A stretch of DNA of 64,000 bases from Actinomadura violacea (GTDB taxonomy: Bacteria; Actinomycetota; Actinomycetes; Streptosporangiales; Streptosporangiaceae), in assembly GCF_017573465.1 (NCBI RefSeq), contig NZ_JAGEPF010000022.1:164074-228073 (forward strand). The letters are read 5' to 3'. Position numbers and translations under genes: made by a program. The notes beneath the pieces were generated by a model. That model did not search any database. It was not told the DNA's origin and saw only the letters and a program-made list of their open reading frames with translations. Positions 24,842-32,508 of the stretch are shown piece by piece. How positions within the stretch are numbered: position 1 is the stretch's first letter; each line of letters opens with the position of its first letter.

Positions 24842-26686
24842 TCACCCCGCGTAGAGGGCGTCGAGGGCCTCGGCGTACTTGCCGTGCACGACGCGCCGCC
24901 GCAGCTTCAGGGTGGGGGTCAGCTCCTCGCTCTCGGCCGTCCACTCCGCGGGCAGCAGCCGCCACTTCTTGACCTGCTGGACGCGGGCGAGCCGGGCGTT
25001 GGCGTCCTCGACGGCCTTCCCCACCTCCTCCAGCACGAGCGGGTGCTCGGCGAGCGCGGCGAGGTCGGTGGTCTCGACTCCGTGCGCGGCGGCCCAGACC
25101 GGGGCGACCTCGCCGTCCAGGGTGATGAGCGCGACGACGTAGGGGCGGCGGTCGCCGAACGCGAGCGCCTGGCCGACCAGCGGGTGCTCCTTGAGGTGGT
25201 TCTCGATCATCGACGGGGCGATGTTCTCGCCGCCGGCGGTGATGATCAGCTCCTTCTTGCGGTCGACGACGGTGAGGAAGCCGTCCTCGTCGAGACGGCC
25301 GACGTCCCCGGTGCGCACCCACCCGTCGGCGTCGATCAGGTCGGCGGTCGCCTCGGGCCGGTTCAGGTAGCCGGGGGTGCAGGTCGCGCCGCGCACCAGG
25401 ATCTCGCCGTCCTCGGCGAGCGTCAGCTCCACGCCGTCGAACGGGCGGCCGACGGTGCCGAGCTTGAAGGAGTCGGCGAGGTTGGCGGTGATCGCGCCGG
25501 TGGTCTCGGTCATCCCGTAGGCGTCGAAGATCTTCAGGCCGAGGCCGGCGAAGAACCGGGCGACCTCGACCGGCAGCGGCGCGGCGGCGCTGGAGGCCTG
25601 CCGGACGCGGTCCAGGCCGAGCAGCGCCCGCATCGGGGTGAGGACGGCGGCGTCGGCGGCCTCGAACGCGGCGGTGGCCTCGGGGGTGAGCGTGTTGCCG
25701 AACTCCTGGCCGGACACGTACGCGCGGCCGGCGTCCAGGGCGCCGGCGACGGCGGCCTTCTTCGCCGGGTCCTGCTCGGCCGACAGCACCGCCTGGATGC
25801 CCGCCATGATCTTCTCCCAGACGCGCGGGACGCCGAAGAACGAGTGCGGCCGCACCTCGGCCAGCACCGAGGTCAGCTGCGCGGGGTCCGGGCAGAAGTG
25901 CACGTGCGCGGCGAGCCGGACCGGCAGGTAGTAGCTGAGGACGCGGTCGGCGATGTGCGCGAACGGCAGGTAGGAGACGCCGGACGGGTGGTCGGGCAGC
26001 ACCGAGCTGCGCTGCACCATGGCGGCCTCGTGCAGCACCATCGAGTGGGTGATGAGGACGCCCTTGGGGTCGCCGGTGGTGCCGGAGGTGTAGAGCAGGG
26101 TGACGGTGTCCTCCGGCTTCACGGCCTGCCAGCGGCGGTCGACCGCGGCGGGGTCGGCGGCCAGCTCGCCGCGGCCGAGCGCGGAGAAGGTGTCCCAGCT
26201 GAGGTACCGGTCGTCGCCGTCGGGGCAGGCGGCGGCGTCCACCACGATGATCCGGCGCAGGTGGGGGAGCCGGTCCAGGACGGGCTGCCAGCGGGCGAGC
26301 TGGTCGGCGCCGTCCAGCACCGCGTACTTGGCCTCGCAGTGGCCCGCCACGTAGGCGACCTGGTCGGGCGCGAGGGTGGCGTACACGGTGGTCGGGACCC
26401 CGCCGGCGTGCACGGCGCCGAGGTCGGCGAGCACGTGCTCGGACCGGTTGGGCATCATCAGCGCGACGACGTCGCCCGGCTCGAGTCCGAGGGCGGCGAA
26501 CCCGGCGGCGGCCTCCAGGGCCCGGGTCCGCGTGTCGGCCCAGGTCAGCGTCCGCCACTGCCCGTCGACCCGGTCGGAGTAGGCCGGCCTGCCGCCGTGC
26601 TCGGCGGCGGTCGCGGCGAGGCTGGTGCAGACCGTCTGCCCCGCGACGGCCCGGTCCAGCTCGTCCCGCTGCTCCTGGATCCCCAT
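24842..26686 (-). CDS. Long-chain fatty acid-CoA ligase (FadD15-like AMP-forming synthetase)
   Basis: ANL-superfamily enzyme of 614 residues. The ATP loop YTSGTTGDPKGV lies near residue 195, YGMTETTGA near 395, the hinge TGDVGRLDEDGF near 455 and the C-terminal catalytic region around LTPTLKLRRR. The domain proportions match bacterial long-chain acyl-CoA synthetases of the FadD15 type. It would activate fatty acids to acyl-CoA with ATP for degradation or lipid building. ATG 26686 follows an AAGGGG site; an upstream in-frame ATG at 26743 adds a non-family leader. The tRNA-Sec gene follows directly and might be co-transcribed. Confidence 0.92.
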   Translation of the reverse strand: MGIQEQRDELDRAVAGQTVCTSLAATAAEHGGRPAYSDRVDGQWRTLTWADTRTRALEAAAGFAALGLEPGDVVALMMPNRSEHVLADLGAVHAGGVPTTVYATLAPDQVAYVAGHCEAKYAVLDGADQLARWQPVLDRLPHLRRIIVVDAAACPDGDDRYLSWDTFSALGRGELAADPAAVDRRWQAVKPEDTVTLLYTSGTTGDPKGVLITHSMVLHEAAMVQRSSVLPDHPSGVSYLPFAHIADRVLSYYLPVRLAAHVHFCPDPAQLTSVLAEVRPHSFFGVPRVWEKIMAGIQAVLSAEQDPAKKAAVAGALDAGRAYVSGQEFGNTLTPEATAAFEAADAAVLTPMRALLGLDRVRQASSAAAPLPVEVARFFAGLGLKIFDAYGMTETTGAITANLADSFKLGTVGRPFDGVELTLAEDGEILVRGATCTPGYLNRPEATADLIDADGWVRTGDVGRLDEDGFLTVVDRKKELIITAGGENIAPSMIENHLKEHPLVGQALAFGDRRPYVVALITLDGEVAPVWAAAHGVETTDLAALAEHPLVLEEVGKAVEDANARLARVQQVKKWRLLPAEWTAESEELTPTLKLRRRVVHGKYAEALDALYAG

Positions 26687-26826
26687 ATGTCGCCCCTTGA
26701 GTAAGTGATGACTTGCAGAACAGGATCGCACCATGCCGAACATGGTTCGGACAACCCCTTCCGCGATTTCGCGCTGGTCGGGGGCGGCGGCGATCCCTGG
26801 GTGACCGGACCCGTACCGTCCGTTTG

Positions 26827-26863
26827 TTGATCATTTGTGGTAGTTGTGCGTTAAATCTCCTGG
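26827..26863 (+). promoter_or_regulatory. selD promoter with leaderless start
   Basis: TTGATC (26827-26832), 18 bp, then TTAAAT (26851-26856); six bases later comes the GTG at 26863, where transcription should begin. The sequence just upstream of the GTG (CTCCTG) cannot serve as a ribosome site, which supports a leaderless mRNA. Confidence 0.6.
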
Positions 26864-27855
26864 TGAACCGTCTCGCCCGAGCAGCCCGCCTCACCCAGTA
26901 CGCGCACGGCGGCGGCGGCGCGTGCAAGATCCCGCCCGGGGAGCTGGAGAACGTCGTGGCCGGCCTGACCGGCGGCGGCGAACCCCTGGTGATCGGCGGC
27001 GCGGACGGCGACGACGCGGCCGTGCTGCGCGTCGCGGGCGGCCGCGCGGTGGTGTCCACCGCCGACTTCTTCACCCCCGTCGTCGACGACGCCTACGACT
27101 GGGGGCGGATCGCCGCCGCCAACGCCCTGTCGGACGTGTACGCCGTCGGCGGCGAGCCGGTCATGGCGCTGAACCTGCTCGGCTGGCCCCGCGACGCGCT
27201 GCCCGCCGAGCTGGCCCGCGAGGTGCTGCGCGGCGGCCGGCACGTGGCCGAGCTGGCCGGCTGCCCGATCGCCGGCGGCCACAGCATCGACGACCCCGAG
27301 CCCAAGTACGGCCTGGCGGTGACCGGCCTCGCCGACCCCGACCGGCTGCTGCGGCTGGACGCCGGGCGCGCGGGCGTCCCGCTCTCGCTGTCCAAGCCGC
27401 TCGGCCTCGGCGTCCTCAACGCCCGCCACAAGGCGACCGGCGAGGTGTTCGGCGAGGCCGTCGAGACGATGACGACGCTGAACGCGGCGGCGGGCGTCGC
27501 CGCGCTGGAGCGCGGCGCCGTCTGCGCGACCGACGTGTCCGGCTTCGGGCTCCTCGGCCACCTCTACAAGCTGGCCCGCGCCAGCGGCGTCACCGCGATC
27601 GTGGACGCCGCCGCCGTCCCGTACCTGGACGGGGCGCGCGCGGCCGTCCGCGACGGCTTCGTGCCGGGCGGCACCCGCCGCAACCTCGCCTGGGTCTCCC
27701 CGCGCACCGAGTTCCGCCGGATCGCCGAGGAGGAGCGGCTGCTGCTCGCCGACGCGCAGACCTCCGGCGGGCTGCTGGTGGCCGGCGAGATCCCCGGCGC
27801 CCCGGTGATCGGCGAGCTGGCCCCGCTCGGCCGCCACCACCTCCTCGTCCGCTAG
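26863..27855 (+). CDS. selD: Selenophosphate synthetase SelD lacking the catalytic Cys/Sec
   Basis: SelD of 330 residues. It makes selenophosphate from selenide and ATP, the selenium donor for Sec-tRNA. The fold is intact: GADGDDAAV with the metal-binding Asp pair, DFFTPVVDD, GRIAAANALSDVYA, GGHSIDDPEPKYGLAVTG and ATDVSGFGLLGH. The catalytic loop, which normally reads HGxGCxCK (first Cys or Sec essential, Cys17 in E. coli), is HGGGGACK here: Gly19 (codon GGC at 26917-26919) replaces the catalytic residue, while the second Cys (Cys21) and Lys22 remain. The codon is not TGA, so it is not a Sec form. A single TGC-to-GGC change would produce it. Activity is therefore doubtful. The start is the leaderless GTG 26863. 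Confidence 0.93.
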   Translation: MNRLARAARLTQYAHGGGGACKIPPGELENVVAGLTGGGEPLVIGGADGDDAAVLRVAGGRAVVSTADFFTPVVDDAYDWGRIAAANALSDVYAVGGEPVMALNLLGWPRDALPAELAREVLRGGRHVAELAGCPIAGGHSIDDPEPKYGLAVTGLADPDRLLRLDAGRAGVPLSLSKPLGLGVLNARHKATGEVFGEAVETMTTLNAAAGVAALERGAVCATDVSGFGLLGHLYKLARASGVTAIVDAAAVPYLDGARAAVRDGFVPGGTRRNLAWVSPRTEFRRIAEEERLLLADAQTSGGLLVAGEIPGAPVIGELAPLGRHHLLVR

Positions 27856-27885
27856 CCGCCGGGATATCGGGGTAGGGGAGCGGGC

Positions 27886-28155
27886 GTGACCATCGGGGGG
27901 ATCGTCTCCGCCATCGTGCTGGGCGCCGTGGTCGGGGCGCTCGGCCGGCTGATCGTGCCGGGCCGGCAGAGCATGCCGGGCTGGGTGACGGTCGCGGTCG
28001 GCGTCGTCGCCGCCTTCGCCGGGACGGGGCTGAGCGCGATGGTCGGGCTGCGCACGTCCGGCTGGAACTTCTGGGAGACGATCTTCCAGATCGGCATCGC
28101 CGCCGTGGGCGTGCTCCTGGTCGCCGCGCTGTGGCCGCCGAGGAGCCACCGCTAG
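27886..28155 (+). CDS. GlsB/YeaQ/YmgE-family small membrane protein
   Basis: Protein of 89 residues with three membrane helices and the family pattern of a Gly-rich first helix followed by GRLIVPGRQ. These stress-associated proteins were once called transglycosylase-associated, but no enzymatic role has been shown. GTG 27886 has GGGGAG about seven bases upstream. It sits 30 bases after selD on the same strand and may be co-transcribed. It converges with the propionyl-CoA synthetase gene. Confidence 0.85.
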   Translation: MTIGGIVSAIVLGAVVGALGRLIVPGRQSMPGWVTVAVGVVAAFAGTGLSAMVGLRTSGWNFWETIFQIGIAAVGVLLVAALWPPRSHR

Positions 28156-28174
28156 CCGGGTCGCCCGGCGGGCG

Positions 28175-30061
28175 TCAGGGCGCGGGCGGGCGCAGGACGG
28201 GCCGCAGCTCGTCCAGCACGCCGGTGTCCTCGATCGTGGACGGCACCGTCACGTCCTTGCCGTCGGCGATGCCCCGCATCACCCCGCGCAGGATCTTGCC
28301 GGACCGGGTCTTCGGCAGCGCCGCGACGACCTCGACCCGCTTCAGCGCGGCGACCGGCCCGACCTGCTCGCGCACCATCCGCACCAGCTCCGCGGCGAGC
28401 TCGCCCGGGTCGGCCGCGGCGCCGCTCTTCAGCACGACGAACCCGCGCGGGACCTGGCCCTTCAGCGCGTCCTCGACGCCGATGACCGCGCACTCGGCCA
28501 CCGCCGGGTGCGCGGCGATGACCTCCTCCATCGTTCCGGTGGACAGCCGGTGCCCGGCCACGTTGATCACGTCGTCGGTGCGGCCCATCACCCACACGTA
28601 GCCGTCCTCGTCCACGTGCCCGCCGTCGCCGGTCAGGTAGTGGCCGGGATGGCGGGTCAGGTACGACTCGACGAACCGCTCGTCGTCCTGCCACAGCGTC
28701 GGCAGCGTGCCGGGCGGCAGCGGCAGCCGGATCGCGATGTCGCCGTCGGTGCCGGGCGGGACGGCCGCGCCGTCCGGGCCGAGGACCTGCACGTCGTAGC
28801 CGGGCACCGGCACCGACGGCGACCCCGGCTTGACCGGCATCGGCTCCAGGCCGCGCAGGTTCGCCACGATCGGCCAGCCCGTCTCGGTCTGCCACCAGTG
28901 GTCGATGACGGGCCGCTCCAGCACCCGCGACGCCCAGTGGTAGGTGTCGGGGTCGAGCCGCTCCCCGGCGAGGAACAGCGTGTCGAGCGCGGACAGGTCG
29001 TGCCCGGCGAGCAGCGCGCCGTCCGGGTCCTCCTTCTTGACGGCCCGGATCGCGGTGGGCGCGGCGAACAGCACCTTGACGCGGTGCTGCGCGGCGACGC
29101 GCCAGAACGCGCCCGCGTCCGGCGTCCCGACCGGCTTGCCCTCGTACAGGACGGTCGTGCAGCCGGTGAGCAGCGGCGCGTACACGATGTAGGAGTGCCC
29201 GACGACCCAGCCCACGTCGGACGCGGCCCAGAACACGTCGCCGGGACCCACGCCGAACACGTTCTCCATCGACCAGCGCAACGCCACCGCGTGGCCGCCG
29301 TTGTCGCGGACGACGCCCTTCGGCCGCCCGGTCGTGCCGGAGGTGTAGAGGATGTACAGCGGGTCGGTGGCGGCGACCGGCACGCACTCGACGGGACGGG
29401 CGGCCTCGACCGCCTCGTCCCACTCCACGTCGCGCGGCCGGACGAGGTCGGCGTGCAGCTGCTCGCGCTGCCGGATCACGCACCGCTCGACCTTGTGCTT
29501 GGCCAGCTCGAGCGCCTGGTCGAGCAGCGGCTTGTAGGCGACGATCCGGCCGCCCTCGATCCCGCAGGACGCCGACACGACCGCCTTCGGCCGGGCGTCG
29601 TCGATCCGGACGGCCAGCTCCCGCGCCGCGAACCCGCCGAACACCACCGAGTGCACGGCGCCGAGCCGCGCGCACGCCAGCATCGCGATCACGGCCTCGG
29701 GGATCATCGGCAGGTAGATGACCACCCTGTCGCCGCGCTCGACGCCCTGTGCGCGCAGCGCCCCGGCGAACCGCGCGACGAGATCGGTCAGCTCCCGGTA
29801 GGTGTAGGTGCGGACCGTCCCGGTGACGGGGCTGTCGTAGATCAGCGCGGCCTGGTCGCCGCGGCCCTCGTCGACGTGCCGGTCGAGGGCGTTGTCGCAG
29901 GTGTTCAGCTCGCCGCCGGTGAACCAGCGGTAGAACGGCGGGGCGCCGTCGTCCAGCACCCGGTCGGGCGGGACGAGCCAGCGCACGTCCCGCGCCGCCA
30001 GCCCCCAGAACCGGGTCGGATCGGCGATGCTGCGTTCGTACGCGGCCGCGTAGGCGCCCAT
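28175..30061 (-). CDS. prpE: Propionyl-CoA synthetase-like acyl-CoA synthetase (PrpE type)
   Basis: Acetyl/propionyl-CoA synthetase family enzyme of 628 residues. Visible motifs are YTSGTTGRPKGVVRDNGGH, WWQTETGWPI, TGDGGHVDEDGYVW and the C-terminal catalytic lysine in PKTRSGKILRG, the site acetylated and then reset by sirtuins such as the CobB-like protein at 4.1 kb. The variant VVRDNGGHAVALRWSM after the ATP loop is that of PrpE rather than Acs. It would activate propionate or another short acid with ATP. GGGAGG lies before ATG 30061. Convergent with the GlsB-like gene. Confidence 0.88.
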   Translation of the reverse strand: MGAYAAAYERSIADPTRFWGLAARDVRWLVPPDRVLDDGAPPFYRWFTGGELNTCDNALDRHVDEGRGDQAALIYDSPVTGTVRTYTYRELTDLVARFAGALRAQGVERGDRVVIYLPMIPEAVIAMLACARLGAVHSVVFGGFAARELAVRIDDARPKAVVSASCGIEGGRIVAYKPLLDQALELAKHKVERCVIRQREQLHADLVRPRDVEWDEAVEAARPVECVPVAATDPLYILYTSGTTGRPKGVVRDNGGHAVALRWSMENVFGVGPGDVFWAASDVGWVVGHSYIVYAPLLTGCTTVLYEGKPVGTPDAGAFWRVAAQHRVKVLFAAPTAIRAVKKEDPDGALLAGHDLSALDTLFLAGERLDPDTYHWASRVLERPVIDHWWQTETGWPIVANLRGLEPMPVKPGSPSVPVPGYDVQVLGPDGAAVPPGTDGDIAIRLPLPPGTLPTLWQDDERFVESYLTRHPGHYLTGDGGHVDEDGYVWVMGRTDDVINVAGHRLSTGTMEEVIAAHPAVAECAVIGVEDALKGQVPRGFVVLKSGAAADPGELAAELVRMVREQVGPVAALKRVEVVAALPKTRSGKILRGVMRGIADGKDVTVPSTIEDTGVLDELRPVLRPPAP

Positions 30062-30203
30062 TTCGTCCTCCCGGTGGCGGTGGCCCCGCCCCGATCCGCG
30101 TTTCGGGGCGCACCCCTATAGGGCACGGCGCGGGTGCCTTTCGTCAAGGCCCCGCGCCGCCACCTCCCGGTCGCGGAGCGTCACCGCCGCCGCGCGGCCC
30201 GGG

Positions 30204-31646
30204 TCACTCCGGGCGCTCGTGCGGGTGCCGGACGCCGTGCACGACGGCGACCGCGGCGGCCAGGACGGCGCCGGCCGCGACGATCCAGAAGCACAGCTCG
30301 TACGCGCCGAGCGTCGGCACCTGCGTCCCGGCGATGACCTTCCCCGCCAGGATCGAGGCGGTGACGGCGCCCGCGACGCTGCCGCCGGTGGTGCGGACGA
30401 GGGAGTTGATGCCGCTGGCGATGCCGCTCTGGTCCATCGGGACGTGCTGGACGGCGAGGGTGCCGAGCGCGGCGTAGGCGACGCCGAAGCCGATGCCCTG
30501 GATCGCGCTGAACGCCAGCATGTCGTAGCCGTGCGAGTTCGACACGGCCAGCCAGGTGTAGCTGAGCCCGGCGAAGACCGAGCCGACCGCGAGCGTGTAG
30601 GCGGGGCCGATGCGGCGGGCGATGTTGCCCGACATCGCGGACGCGACGAGCATCGTGACGGTGCTGGGCAGCATGTAGAGGCCGACGTCCAGCACCGATC
30701 CGCCCAGCCCGTACCCGACCTTGTCGGACGGCGACTGGACGAAGCCGGAGATCAGCGTGAACGCGGCGAACATCGCGAAGCCGAGCAGCGTCGAGGACAG
30801 GTTCGCCGACAGCGACTTCGGCCCGACCAGCAGGCTCAGCCGCACCAGCGGTTCGCGCACCCGCTGCTCGATCACGACCCACAGCCCGCACAGCAGCACG
30901 GCGGCGGCGAACAGGGCGATCACCCCGCCGGACGTCCAGCCCCAGTCGTTGCCCTCGCTGATCGCCAGCAGCAGGCAGACCAGCCAGCCGGCCAGCAGGA
31001 GCGCGCCGGCGAGGTCGGGACGGCCGCCGGCGCGGGCGCCGGTGTCGTGCGCGGTGACGGCGACGAGCACGAGCCCGGCCGCGGCGAGCGCGGCGGTGAT
31101 CCAGAACACCGGGTGGTGGCTGGTGGTGCGGTCGGCGATCAGGCCGGTGACGATCATGCCGGCGCTGCCACCGACGCCCATCGTGGCGCTGACGATGCCG
31201 ATCGCGGTGGTGATCCGCTCGCGCGGGAAGGTGTCCCGGATCATCCCGATGGCCAGCGGGATCATCGCCGACGACACACCCTGCAGGGTGCGGCCGACGA
31301 TGAGCACGCCGAGCGACCCGGACACCGCGCAGATCACCGAGCCGATGAGCAGCAGCACCAGGACGAGCAGGATCATCTTCTTCTTGCCGTACATGTCGCC
31401 GAACCGCGACAGCAGCGGGGTGGCGACCGCGCCCGCCAGCAGCGAGGCGGTGAACACCCAGGTCACCGCGGTCACCGAGACGTGGAAGCGGGTCATCAGC
31501 TCGGGCAGCAGCGGGATCACGAGGGTCTGCTGCACGGACACGACCATGCCCGCGATCGCGAGCGCGAAGAGGGTGAGGCCGGTGCGCGGGGGGCCGGCGG
31601 CCTGCCGCCGGGTCGTGGCGGCGGCCGCCGTCGGGGCGCCGGTCAT
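30204..31646 (-). CDS. MFS drug exporter, DHA2/EmrB-QacA family
   Basis: Transporter of 480 residues with about 14 membrane helices. The A motif is in LLSRFGDMYGKKKM after helix 2 and a motif-C-like region MGVGGSAGMIVTGLIAD lies in helix 5, as expected of proton-driven exporters. The ATG has AGGAGG four bases upstream. It is divergent from a MarR-type regulator with a palindromic operator in the 77-base gap, so the substrate, probably a toxic organic molecule, is likely also the effector of that regulator. Confidence 0.9.
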   Translation of the reverse strand: MTGAPTAAAATTRRQAAGPPRTGLTLFALAIAGMVVSVQQTLVIPLLPELMTRFHVSVTAVTWVFTASLLAGAVATPLLSRFGDMYGKKKMILLVLVLLLIGSVICAVSGSLGVLIVGRTLQGVSSAMIPLAIGMIRDTFPRERITTAIGIVSATMGVGGSAGMIVTGLIADRTTSHHPVFWITAALAAAGLVLVAVTAHDTGARAGGRPDLAGALLLAGWLVCLLLAISEGNDWGWTSGGVIALFAAAVLLCGLWVVIEQRVREPLVRLSLLVGPKSLSANLSSTLLGFAMFAAFTLISGFVQSPSDKVGYGLGGSVLDVGLYMLPSTVTMLVASAMSGNIARRIGPAYTLAVGSVFAGLSYTWLAVSNSHGYDMLAFSAIQGIGFGVAYAALGTLAVQHVPMDQSGIASGINSLVRTTGGSVAGAVTASILAGKVIAGTQVPTLGAYELCFWIVAAGAVLAAAVAVVHGVRHPHERPE

Positions 31647-31706
31647 GAAGCCTCCTGGGGGAACGGTCCCGGTCGGTGGGAGCCCGGGCGTGCTCGGACA
31701 CTGTAC

Positions 31707-31723
31707 TTACTTAAGTTAAGTAA
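31707..31723. promoter_or_regulatory. MarR operator, perfect 8-1-8 palindrome
   Basis: TTACTTAA-G-TTAAGTAA is a perfect palindrome lying between the MFS and MarR genes and directly touching the MarR ATG at 31724. TAAGTT at 31712-31717 would be a minus-10 box for a leaderless marR transcript, so the bound regulator would cover its own promoter. The 17-bp AT-rich palindrome is typical of MarR dimer sites. Confidence 0.8.
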
Positions 31724-32275
31724 ATGCATCGTACAATGGATCACATGTCCACCCCGCCGCCGTCCGCCGCCCTCCCGCAGACCGGCGCCGCGGCGCCGCC
31801 CGACATCGTGGAGATCGAGCGCGCGATCAGCCGCGTCGCCCACATGCTCACCCGCGCCAAGCAGCACGACCGGACGGTCGCCGAGGCCGGCGTCCCCGTC
31901 GACCGGGCCGCCGTGCCGCTGCTCGGCGCGCTCGCGGACGCGCCCGACCCGCTGCGGCCGGGGGAGCTGGCCGTCCGGCTGGCGGTGGAGGCGCCGCACG
32001 TCACCCGCCAGGTGCAGCGGCTCGAGCGGGCCGGCTACGTCGAGCGGGTGCCCGACCCCGACGACGGCCGCGCCCAGCGCGTCCGGATCACCGACGCCGG
32101 CCTGGAGGCCGTCGAGCGGGTCCGCGCCGCGGGCCGCCAGTGGATGGCCGACGCGCTCGCCGGGTGGTCGCCGCAGGAGCGGGCGCAGCTGGCCGTCCTG
32201 GTCCACCGGATGGTCGACGACTTCCGCGCGCACTCGGACCACCTCGCGCGCTGCGACGCCCGTCCCGCCGAGTAA
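31724..32275 (+). CDS. MarR-family repressor of the adjacent MFS exporter
   Basis: Winged-helix regulator of 183 residues. The recognition region is LRPGELAVRLAVEAPHVTRQVQRLERAGYV and the wing contains DPDDGRAQRVRITDAG, both standard for MarR. It should bind the palindrome immediately upstream and repress itself and the divergent exporter until a ligand binds. ATGs at 31724, 31739 and 31745 are all possible; none has a ribosome site, and 31724 fits a leaderless transcript from the minus-10 inside the operator. Confidence 0.87.
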   Translation: MHRTMDHMSTPPPSAALPQTGAAAPPDIVEIERAISRVAHMLTRAKQHDRTVAEAGVPVDRAAVPLLGALADAPDPLRPGELAVRLAVEAPHVTRQVQRLERAGYVERVPDPDDGRAQRVRITDAGLEAVERVRAAGRQWMADALAGWSPQERAQLAVLVHRMVDDFRAHSDHLARCDARPAE

Positions 32276-32312
32276 CCGCGCCGCGAGCAGGACGATTCAT
32301 CACCGGGTGAGG

Positions 32313-32340
32313 TTTACGCGAAGTTAGTGAGATTTATGAT
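32313..32340 (+). promoter_or_regulatory. Probable promoter of selB with long leader
   Basis: TTTACG (32313-32318), 16 bp, TATGAT (32335-32340). The leader to the selB ATG would be about 160 bases and contains a hairpin with 7-bp arms (GGGCCCG and CGGGCCC, about 32350-32380). No other gene is seen in 32276-32508; the short frame at 32327-32509 has no ribosome site and no recognisable content. Confidence 0.5.
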
Positions 32341-32508
32341 CAGGGGGTGTGGGCCCGATCGGGTTTCGCTCCGGGCCCCGGCGTCCTTAGGGTTGCCTTC
32401 CGTGGACCTACGTCTGCAAAACCCCCGCAATGCCGCCCCCGCCGGCGCGCCCGCCGTGCCGGCCCCCTTCCCCGCGGCCCCGCGCGCCGCGACCCCGGAA
32501 GGGCGCTG

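Noticed and set aside
24732..24842. tRNA-Sec as an attachment site for an integrated element
   Set aside because: No integrase, no duplicated tRNA 3' end nearby, and the flanking genes are ordinary core-like genes with the same base composition.
26917..26919. SelD as a Sec-containing selenoprotein
   Set aside because: The codon at the catalytic position is GGC, not TGA, and no SECIS-like hairpin directly follows; the protein has Gly there.
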